From Betaproteobacteria bacterium (GTDB lineage Bacteria > Pseudomonadota > Gammaproteobacteria > Burkholderiales > Burkholderiaceae_C): DNA of 5,050 nt. The translations under genes and the position numbers were made by a program. The notes beneath the pieces were generated by a model. The model saw nothing but the letters and a program-made list of their open reading frames with translations, did not search any database and was not told the DNA's origin. The DNA is taken from positions 1-5,050 of the forward strand of contig RFPX01000102.1 of assembly GCA_009925955.1 (NCBI GenBank), written 5' to 3'. Below, one piece after another: positions 1 through 5,050 of this stretch (the stretch's first letter is position 1; each line of letters begins with the position of its first letter).

Positions 1-1878
1 AGCCATTCCAGTCTGGTCAGTAAACGCCCATAAAAAAGGGCCTGCTGGTGGCAGGCCCTTGTCGCTTCTTGGCGCAACTGCAGATGCCCTGTGGTGAGCC
101 ACCAGGCCGTCTGGGCTCGAGAAGTCATTGACGGCCGTCAGGCCAGACAAATTGACGTCGGCGGCTGCCGATGCTTCGGCGCCAAACAGGTAGATATCCC
201 ACGTGAAAGCCGTGGCCGACGTGCCTTCTTTCCAGCGCACGATGTGGCCGTTGACGTTACCCCGGTTGGTGATGGTGGAACCCGAGGCCGTCGTGTAGGT
301 ATCTTCGTAGAAGCGCGGGTTGGCGGCATCAGGCCGCAATTGGCTACCCGTGGGCGTTGCGCTTGGGGCTACGCGATTGCTGTTGTTGGTCATCGTCATG
401 TAGGCCTCGTTGTTGAGCGGGTTCACCCCGCCCCACTCCGGCCGGTCCATCTTGGTGGCGCCAAGGGCGTCGGCGGCCAGCCGTGCAAAGGTGACCACAT
501 GAGCCTGGCTGGTGAAGGGATAGACGCTGTTGTTCGCGTCCAATCCGTTCTTCCCGTGGGTCAGTTCCAGCCATTGACCAGTGCCATCAGCATTGAACTT
601 GGCGACATACAAGGTGCCTTCGTCCAGGTACTTCGCGCCCGCAGCCAGGCCGCCACCGATGTCCTTGGGGTCCCAGAGTGCCTTGGAGACGAACTTGTAG
701 ACATACTCGTTGCGCGCATCGTCACCGGAGTACATGATGATCGGCTGCCCAGGTACGGCCGGTGCAGGCCAGGCGCCTTCGTGGTTGAAGCGGCCCAGCG
801 CAGTGCGCTTGACTGGAACGGATGTCGGATCGAAAGGATCGATCTCCACGTTCCATCCAAAGGTGTTGATGACGTTGCGGTAATCACCCTCAGCGGTGTC
901 GGCCGTGACGGCCGAGTTCCAACGGGCAAAGAGGTCATCCGTACCGGCTGAGTCCCAGCGGTAAGGACTGATCCGGCCCTGGGGCAGGCCATAGCGGCCC
1001 AAGGCCCGGACCTCCGCAGCCGTGCGCTTGGCATCGTCACCCGCAGCGCGTGCGATCACATTGAGGTAATTCTCTTCACAGGTGAGGTAGGTACCCCAGG
1101 GGGTGTAGCCGTTGCCGCAGTTGTTGTTGGTGCCGCGGGTCATGGTGCCGTCGGGCGAGTATTTGGTCTTGACCAAGTCACTGCCACGCACCGGACCGCT
1201 GAAGGCCATCGGGGTGGCGGAAGTGATCCGGCGATTCAGGCGTGAGCCCCGAACCATGGCCATATCGGGGTTGGTGCCACTGCGCTTGACCTCGCAAATC
1301 GAGACACCGTGGGCGTTGATCTCTTTCTCGACCTCAGAACCCACGCGCTGGGTTCCCGGGGTCAGGCCATTGGGGTGCAAGCCGAAGGGCTGTACCACGT
1401 ACTCGTGATTGACACACAGGACGCCACGGTCTGAGCGGTCGGCCGCAAACTTGCCATCTTCACCCAGGCCGAAGTACCACATGCCGTCATGGCCGTCGCC
1501 AATACGGCGCTGGTAGGAGTCCGGTGTTTCGCTGCCATCGTTTTTCCAGCTTTCGTCACCAAAGTGCAAAGGGTCGCCCAGTGCATGCAGGATGCTGACC
1601 TGGTAGCCGTCCGGGACGGTCACGATGTCTTGCTTGTTCTTGGCAACGGCCGAGAAGCCCAGGGCCAAGGGCTTGGCTGTCGGGCCGCTGTCTTGGCCGC
1701 CGCCGCAGGCCGTCAGGCTCAGGGTTCCGAAGGCGGCAGCGGTGGCAGCGCTGATGCCGCCAAAAACCGTCTGTCGACGCGAAAGGCGGGCGTTGAGGAT
1801 GTCCTCAAAATGAAGGTTGTTTGAAGAATTGACGATCTCGTTGTCGTTATACTCGTTCGGTCCAGATGCTTGGCTCAT
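1..1878 (-). CDS. phoX: PhoX-family alkaline phosphatase (DUF839), Tat-exported lipoprotein, 3' end cut by the window edge
   Basis: Phosphatase of the PhoX type, which uses calcium and iron to release phosphate from organic phosphoesters outside the cytoplasm. I translated 626 codons without a stop. The start at 1878 is set by a GGAG five bases upstream. The N-terminus carries a twin-arginine motif SRRQTVF (residues 33-39), an Ala/Gly-rich hydrophobic stretch and a lipobox LTAC (Cys58), so a Tat-exported lipoprotein is predicted. Family signatures follow in order: LCVNHEYV (154-161), TCEENY (266-271), RFNHEGAW (363-370), YSGDDARNEYVYKF (383-396), MDRPEWGG (477-484) and FSSPDGL (586-592). The Cys155, Glu268/269 and Glu367 regions match where the family places metal ligands (from memory, not aligned). 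After Leu592 the expected continuation, roughly W-F-x-x-x-T-G-I-x-W-I-Q-T-D, is missing. The frame instead reads unrelated residues and passes through an intrinsic terminator. Family members usually have about 100 further residues here, so the gene may be disrupted. The family call is secure; the 3' end is not. Confidence 0.9.
   Translation of the reverse strand, partial: MSQASGPNEYNDNEIVNSSNNLHFEDILNARLSRRQTVFGGISAATAAAFGTLSLTACGGGQDSGPTAKPLALGFSAVAKNKQDIVTVPDGYQVSILHALGDPLHFGDESWKNDGSETPDSYQRRIGDGHDGMWYFGLGEDGKFAADRSDRGVLCVNHEYVVQPFGLHPNGLTPGTQRVGSEVEKEINAHGVSICEVKRSGTNPDMAMVRGSRLNRRITSATPMAFSGPVRGSDLVKTKYSPDGTMTRGTNNNCGNGYTPWGTYLTCEENYLNVIARAAGDDAKRTAAEVRALGRYGLPQGRISPYRWDSAGTDDLFARWNSAVTADTAEGDYRNVINTFGWNVEIDPFDPTSVPVKRTALGRFNHEGAWPAPAVPGQPIIMYSGDDARNEYVYKFVSKALWDPKDIGGGLAAGAKYLDEGTLYVAKFNADGTGQWLELTHGKNGLDANNSVYPFTSQAHVVTFARLAADALGATKMDRPEWGGVNPLNNEAYMTMTNNSNRVAPSATPTGSQLRPDAANPRFYEDTYTTASGSTITNRGNVNGHIVRWKEGTSATAFTWDIYLFGAEASAAADVNLSGLTAVNDFSSPDGLVAHHRASAVAPRSDKGLPPAGPFLWAFTDQTGMA
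32..60 (-). terminator. Strong intrinsic terminator for leftward transcription
   Basis: Read on the minus strand there is a perfect 10-bp GC-rich stem (AAGGGCCTGC / GCAGGCCCTT) with a 5-base loop CACCA, followed at once by a run of six T (the first two belong to the stem). This is a canonical rho-independent terminator oriented to stop the phoX transcript. It is odd because no stop codon in any of the three minus-strand frames lies between the last PhoX motif (about position 103) and the hairpin, so it sits inside the open frame and not after it. Confidence 0.85.
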
Positions 1879-1883
1879 AGGGG

Positions 1884-1887
1884 CTCC
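1884..1887 (-). promoter_or_regulatory. Ribosome binding site of phoX
   Basis: GGAG on the minus strand, five bases before the ATG at 1878-1876. It is the clearest Shine-Dalgarno sequence in the window and fixes the start that places the Tat motif at residues 33-39. Confidence 0.75.
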
Positions 1888-1921
1888 GGTTGGTTACAGG
1901 CACTGCGCCAAAGCATGCCAA

Positions 1922-1936
1922 TGGCTTATGAAGCCA
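1922..1936. repeat. Short inverted repeat in the phoX upstream spacer
   Basis: On the minus strand TGGCTT-CAT-AAGCCA forms a perfect 6-bp stem with a 3-base loop, lying between the stop of the GHL10 gene (1978-1980) and the phoX start (1878). It has no T run, so it is a poor intrinsic terminator. It could be an operator half-site pair, a weak mRNA hairpin or chance. Confidence 0.3.
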
Positions 1937-1945
1937 CCGTGACGA
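1928..1945 (-). promoter_or_regulatory. Weak candidate Pho box (PhoB site) upstream of phoX
   Basis: On the minus strand TCGTCAC-GGTG-GCTTCAT has two 7-base halves separated by 4 bases, giving the 11-bp periodicity of PhoB sites (consensus CTGTCAT, four bases, CTGTCAT). Each half matches at only 4 of 7 positions, mainly the TCA core. The best downstream -10 candidate (CATGCT) is poor. It is 50 to 67 bases before the phoX start, a sensible place, and PhoB control is common for phoX genes, but the match is weak. Confidence 0.2.
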
Positions 1946-1977
1946 GGCGACCTGCCTTACACGATCGGAACACTCCT

Positions 1978-3585
1978 CTAGCGAACCCGACCAGCAGGTG
2001 CGCCAGGCCGCAGGCTGGCGCCCATCGCATCACGTCGATCGACCAGCAGTTCCACCTGGTCCCAGCCCCCCGCAAGCGCCAAGGCGGCCGGCCCGGTTTG
2101 GGGCTGGTCGACGCTTTGAATGTCCTGCCAACCCGGCGCGGTGGGCCTGCGCCCCACCACCCGATACCGCCCAGCGGGCAAGTGCTCCGTGGACCACAGC
2201 GCATCGGTCGCCGCACCCAGCGGTGCCGAGCCGGCTGAAGCGTTGCGCATCAAGGGCCATGCCCCCGGGCGCCAGCCCACCGCAAACCGTGGCGAATGGG
2301 CCGGCCCACGCTGCCGATACCAGCCCTGTAGCTCCTGGGCGTACAGGTCCAGCACGCCGCGGCTGAACCACAGTACGTGCCCTCCTTGGCCGAGGCGTTC
2401 CACCAATTCCATCGATCGCTGGAGCTGGTCCCACGAGGAGTCAGGGCCATCCCCCACGATGCGTATTCCCGCCACCAGCTGAGCAGGACGGTAGGCCCCG
2501 CGGGCCTGCACGGCGGCCGTTTGCTCAAGCCAGGTCTTTTCAAAGGCCGCATAGTTCAGGCGATAGGCCTGCGGGATGACCTCATCCCAATGCGGCACCA
2601 TGCGCCGCGCTTGCTCGCTGCGAACCGGCAGGCCACTCAATCGGTCGGCTTCCGCCCACGCCGTCCATCGGGGCCAATCCAACAGATGGTGGTCCCAGCT
2701 CCAGGGGTAGACCGCTGGGCTCAAGGACACCACCAGCCCTGGCCTGCGGGCGCGCACCTCTTGCACAAACCAGCGCGCATACTCGTCCACCTTCGAGGCT
2801 CGCCATCGCATCCAGGCCGGGTCAAGGTGGTCCACCGGCGGCTGTGCCCCTTGGTGCTCAGCGGCATACACGCCACGCGTGTAGGCGTCGTAGCCCATGG
2901 TCACATGGGGCCATACGATGCGGTCATCGAGTTGAACGCCATCCAGGTCATAGCGGTCCACCGCTTCGAGCACCAAGTCCAGCAGCAGCTCACGGGCCTG
3001 TGGATGCAAGGGGTTGAGCCACACGAACCCGTTGGGTGCCACCTCATGCCCCTGCAGGTTGCGGCTCAACCAATCGGGCTTGGCCTGGCGCAGATGGTTG
3101 AGGGTGGCCTGATGCGCAGCCATGAAGCCGTATTCAAACCAAGCGATGGCCAACAGGCCATTGCGGTGCGCTTCCGTGACCGCTTCGTGCAACAGGTCGC
3201 GCTCAGCGTGTGGGCCCACTGGAACGGATCCAGCCTGGGCTTGCTGCGGGCCTGCCGGGCGTTGGGACACACCAATGGCCCGACGCAGGACTTCAGAGGG
3301 GAACTGCGTGTAGCCGTTCTTCCACGCCTCAATGTAGACCGTGTTCAAACCGATTTCACGCAAGCGCTGCATGGTGCGCGCCGTGTGCTCCGGGGTGGCC
3401 AGGGCGTCGTTGGCGGTGGTGGTGAGCCAGGTGCCACGCACTTGTGCGCGGCTGGGTTGCAGGTGCACGCAGCCCAGCGCACACAACAACAGGGCCCACA
3501 CTCCCAAGCCTGAACGCCACCACGCCATGGGCCACGCCTGGCCCAGCAAAGCCCTACCGCGGTTCGAGCACGCCTTGACGCCCAT
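1978..3585 (-). CDS. Exported family 10 glycosylhydrolase-like protein (GHL10, DUF187/DigH-YddW type)
   Basis: A 535-residue exported protein with a GHL10 TIM-barrel fold. E. coli DigH (YddW) of this family cleaves peptide-free peptidoglycan glycans; the substrate here is inferred, not seen. Motifs in order are RGTWLT (50-55), IEAWKNGYTQFPS (85-97), AWFEYGFMA (148-156), DWLSR (171-175), WLNPLHP (189-195), YDLDGVQLDDRIVWP (212-226, with the acidic DD expected at the active site) and WDEVIPQAY (333-341). The barrel seems to end near residue 425, leaving about 105 residues, including GRYRVVGRRPT (472-482), that look like a small accessory beta domain. The N-terminus has a hydrophobic segment (27-38) ending in ALGC (Cys39), an imperfect lipobox, so it is a lipoprotein or signal-peptidase I substrate. 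The start at 3585 is the first possible one, since an in-frame TAA precedes it. Met20 (3528) would give a neater signal peptide. Neither has a clear Shine-Dalgarno. The gene is divergent from the SIS gene and 99 bases upstream of phoX on the same strand. Confidence 0.85.
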   Translation of the reverse strand: MGVKACSNRGRALLGQAWPMAWWRSGLGVWALLLCALGCVHLQPSRAQVRGTWLTTTANDALATPEHTARTMQRLREIGLNTVYIEAWKNGYTQFPSEVLRRAIGVSQRPAGPQQAQAGSVPVGPHAERDLLHEAVTEAHRNGLLAIAWFEYGFMAAHQATLNHLRQAKPDWLSRNLQGHEVAPNGFVWLNPLHPQARELLLDLVLEAVDRYDLDGVQLDDRIVWPHVTMGYDAYTRGVYAAEHQGAQPPVDHLDPAWMRWRASKVDEYARWFVQEVRARRPGLVVSLSPAVYPWSWDHHLLDWPRWTAWAEADRLSGLPVRSEQARRMVPHWDEVIPQAYRLNYAAFEKTWLEQTAAVQARGAYRPAQLVAGIRIVGDGPDSSWDQLQRSMELVERLGQGGHVLWFSRGVLDLYAQELQGWYRQRGPAHSPRFAVGWRPGAWPLMRNASAGSAPLGAATDALWSTEHLPAGRYRVVGRRPTAPGWQDIQSVDQPQTGPAALALAGGWDQVELLVDRRDAMGASLRPGAPAGRVR

Positions 3586-3628
3586 TGCTTATCATCGCAC
3601 CACCGTCAGCTTGACACCCCAGGCCCCT

Positions 3629-3644
3629 GGCCCCCACCGGGGCC
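3629..3644. repeat. GC-only hairpin just upstream of the SIS gene start
   Basis: GGCCCC-CACC-GGGGCC is a perfect 6-bp all-GC stem with a 4-base loop, ending 8 bases before the chosen ATG at 3653. If transcribed it would sit where a ribosome binding site should be; no Shine-Dalgarno is visible there. It could damp translation, be an operator, or mean that the true start is the downstream ATG at 3680. Confidence 0.4.
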
Positions 3645-3652
3645 CCTTGGCC

Positions 3653-4690
3653 ATGCCCCAGCCGTTCGCACCATCGCACATGCGGTCCGAAGCGCTGCAA
3701 TCACCCAGCGTTGTGGCCGATCAGTTGGCTCAGAACGCCAGCGTGCTGGCCGATCTGGTGGAGCCGTGGCGGCGGCGCACGCCAGAGCACATCGTCACCA
3801 TCGCCCGCGGCAGCAGCGACCATGCAGCGTCCTATTTCGGCTACCTGTGCATGCTGCGGCTGGGGCGTTTTGTCACGTCCTTGCCGCCTTCGCTGTTGAG
3901 CCTGTACGCCGCGCCCCTGCAGCGCGCCGGCACCTTGGCGTTGGCGTTTTCGCAAAGTGGCCGCAGCCCGGACTTGGTACAGGCCCTGTCTTACTTCAGC
4001 GGGCCCGACACACGCGGGGTGGCCCTGGTCAACGACACGCAGTCGCCCTTGGCCTTGGCCGCGCACACCGTGCTGCCCCTGCACGCCGGTGCCGAGAAGA
4101 GCGTGGCGGCCACCAAGAGCTTCATTGCCCAACTGGCCGCCTGCGCCCATCTCTTGGCTTCTTGGCAAGGCGATGAGCGCTTGCAGGCGGGCCTTCAAGC
4201 CCTGCCCGAGGCTTTGGAGCAGGCCTGTGGGCACGACTGGGGCCCAGCGGTGGAAACACTGGGTGAGGTGCAGCGTCTGATGGTGGTCAGTCGAGGGGCC
4301 GGTATGGCCGTGGCCTTGGAGGCCGCACTGAAGTTCAAGGAGACCTGCGGCATCCAGGCCGAAACCTTCAGCAGTGCCGAACTGCGCCACGGGCCCATGG
4401 CCTTGATCGACCAAGGCTATCCCTTGTTGATCCTGGCGCCGCGCGGTCCAGCACAAGAGGAGATGCGCCAACTGGCTCAAGAAATGCTTGCCCGTGGTGC
4501 GCGGGTGCTGTTGGCCGTCACAGGCCCCGGTGCCCCGGGCAACCTGCCCTGCACCACCGCTGCACACCCCGATCTGGATCCCGTTTGCCTGATCCAGTCC
4601 TTTTATCTGATGGTTGAAGCCCTGGCACGCGCACGCGGCCGCGACCCCGACCGCCCCAGCTATTTGTCCAAGGTGACGCTGACCACCTGA
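3653..4690 (+). CDS. Double-SIS-domain glucosamine-6-phosphate deaminase/isomerase-like protein (NagB-II / GlmS isomerase type)
   Basis: A 345-residue cytoplasmic enzyme equivalent to the isomerase half of GlmS without the glutaminase domain, the NagB-II/AgaS architecture. The likely reaction is conversion of glucosamine-6-phosphate (or a related amino-sugar phosphate) to the ketose phosphate and ammonia. The first SIS domain holds ARGSSDHA (51-58), AFSQSGRSPDL (98-108) and GAEKSVAATKSF (146-157). The second holds SRGAGMAVALEAALKFKE (213-230) and SSAELRHGP (240-248). The C-terminal tail RGRDPDRPSYLSKVT (328-342) is the family's C-tail lysine segment. Lys227, Glu230, His246 and Lys340 line up by motif with E. 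coli GlmS Lys485, Glu488, His504 and Lys603, so the active site looks intact. The start at 3653 gives the usual family length. ATG 3680 (336 residues, MRSEALQSP...) is a real alternative because neither has a good ribosome binding site. The frame stays open upstream to 3341, but that part lies antisense to the GHL10 gene. AgaS cannot be excluded. Confidence 0.88.
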   Translation: MPQPFAPSHMRSEALQSPSVVADQLAQNASVLADLVEPWRRRTPEHIVTIARGSSDHAASYFGYLCMLRLGRFVTSLPPSLLSLYAAPLQRAGTLALAFSQSGRSPDLVQALSYFSGPDTRGVALVNDTQSPLALAAHTVLPLHAGAEKSVAATKSFIAQLAACAHLLASWQGDERLQAGLQALPEALEQACGHDWGPAVETLGEVQRLMVVSRGAGMAVALEAALKFKETCGIQAETFSSAELRHGPMALIDQGYPLLILAPRGPAQEEMRQLAQEMLARGARVLLAVTGPGAPGNLPCTTAAHPDLDPVCLIQSFYLMVEALARARGRDPDRPSYLSKVTLTT

Positions 4691-5050
4691 TCCGGCGGCC
4701 GCGAGATACACCACAGCCCCAGGAACACCAGGGCGCCGTTGAGCAGCAGCAACTCCAAGCCGATGCGCCAGGTCTCGAAGATCAACGGCTGCAACGCATC
4801 CAACACGCCACAGGCCACCGGCGCCAGCACCGTCACCATCGGCACCCAGGCATCGCGCACTGGGCGGCGTGTCCACCAGCCGAAGGCGAACAGACCCAGC
4901 AGCGGCCCATAGGTGTAGCTGGCCACTTTCAGGATGAGGCCAATCATGCTGGGATCGTCCAGCCAGCGAAACCCCATGACCAGCAGCATGAACACCGCTG
5001 CGTAGGCCAGGTGCACCCGCTTGCGAATGGACTCCTGCTGCTCAGACGTC
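4660..5050 (-). CDS. Sodium:solute symporter (SSS family), C-terminal fragment, 5' end beyond the window
   Basis: The last 129 complete codons of an inner-membrane permease; the frame is open to the right edge (first whole codon at 5049) and stops at TAG 4662-4660. The visible part begins with a polar cytoplasmic-type stretch TSEQQESIRKR, followed by four hydrophobic segments: around HLAYAAVFMLLVMGFRWL, MIGLILKVASYTYGPLLGLF, VPMVTVLAPVACGVLDAL and IGLELLLLNGALVFLGLW. The SYTYGPLLGLFAFG-xx-TRR motif and the ELLLLNG-xx-FLGLW ending are typical of SSS symporters found in sugar and amino-sugar loci. The family couples sodium uptake to solute import; the solute cannot be read from this fragment. 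Its 3' end overlaps the SIS gene by 31 bases, tail to tail. A GTG at 5016 could be mistaken for a start, but the reading frame and homology-like sequence continue upstream of it. Confidence 0.85.
   Translation of the reverse strand, partial: TSEQQESIRKRVHLAYAAVFMLLVMGFRWLDDPSMIGLILKVASYTYGPLLGLFAFGWWTRRPVRDAWVPMVTVLAPVACGVLDALQPLIFETWRIGLELLLLNGALVFLGLWCISRPPDQVVSVTLDK

Noticed and set aside
92..104. Small inverted repeat TGGTG-AGC-CACCA near the PhoX breakpoint
   Set aside because: A 5-bp stem is too short to call an insertion-sequence end or a terminator, and no partner copy is visible in the window.
91..951. Plus-strand open frame of 286 codons
   Set aside because: It is antisense to phoX, where the minus-strand frame carries all the family motifs in order.
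2377..3513. Long plus-strand open frame of 378 codons
   Set aside because: It lies fully antisense to the GHL10 gene, whose motifs are clear. The antisense translation has no recognisable domain and is what GC-rich third positions produce by chance.
3611..3616. TTGACA resembling a -35 box before the SIS gene
   Set aside because: A perfect -35 hexamer, but at 16-18 bases downstream there is only C/G-rich sequence with nothing like a -10 box.
3341..3652. Upstream extension of the SIS reading frame
   Set aside because: It has no SIS similarity and is antisense to the GHL10 N-terminal region; the family's length and N-terminal pattern fit the start at 3653 or 3680.
4635..4704. 10-base direct repeat GCGGCCGCGA at 4635-4644 and 4695-4704
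   Set aside because: Two GC-only-rich copies exactly 60 bases apart in coding sequence of high GC content; one lies in each gene and no further similarity flanks them, so chance is likely.
3701..4876. Long minus-strand open frame of 391 codons
   Set aside because: It is antisense to the SIS gene and runs into the symporter gene out of frame. It is rich in Gln, Gly and His with no family motif, so it is a shadow.

Overview
The window is GC-rich and densely coded, with no stretch over 300 bases lacking a gene. Protein style (a PhoX lipoprotein with a Tat signal, a GHL10 hydrolase, a NagB-II-like SIS protein and an SSS symporter) and composition suggest a betaproteobacterium of the order Burkholderiales. 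This is inferred from residue patterns and composition only, because no database search was possible.

Layout: (1) positions 1-1878, minus strand: a PhoX-family alkaline phosphatase with a twin-arginine plus lipoprotein signal, running off the left edge. About 100 bases before that edge the family resemblance stops, and a textbook intrinsic terminator for the same strand (32-60) lies inside the still-open reading frame. (2) 1879-1977: a 99-base spacer with a good ribosome binding site for phoX, a small inverted repeat and a weak Pho-box-like direct repeat. (3) 1978-3585, minus strand: an exported glycosyl-hydrolase-like family 10 (GHL10, DUF187/DigH type) protein. (4) 3586-3652: a 67-base divergent spacer with a GC-rich hairpin. 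(5) 3653-4690, plus strand: a double-SIS-domain sugar-phosphate isomerase/deaminase of the NagB-II/GlmS-isomerase type. (6) 4660 to the right edge, minus strand: the C-terminal part of a sodium:solute symporter whose 3' end overlaps the SIS gene tail to tail by 31 bases.

How they may work together: GHL10/DigH-type enzymes act on peptidoglycan-type glycans outside the cytoplasm, SSS permeases import small solutes with sodium, and NagB-II-type SIS proteins handle glucosamine-6-phosphate in the cytoplasm. The trio fits an amino-sugar or cell-wall-sugar salvage locus. The neighbouring PhoX would release phosphate from organic phosphoesters outside the cytoplasm, so it belongs to phosphate scavenging and is probably a separate unit. 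The most unusual point is the broken-looking 3' end of phoX. I see no CRISPR array, rRNA, tRNA or recognisable transposase.
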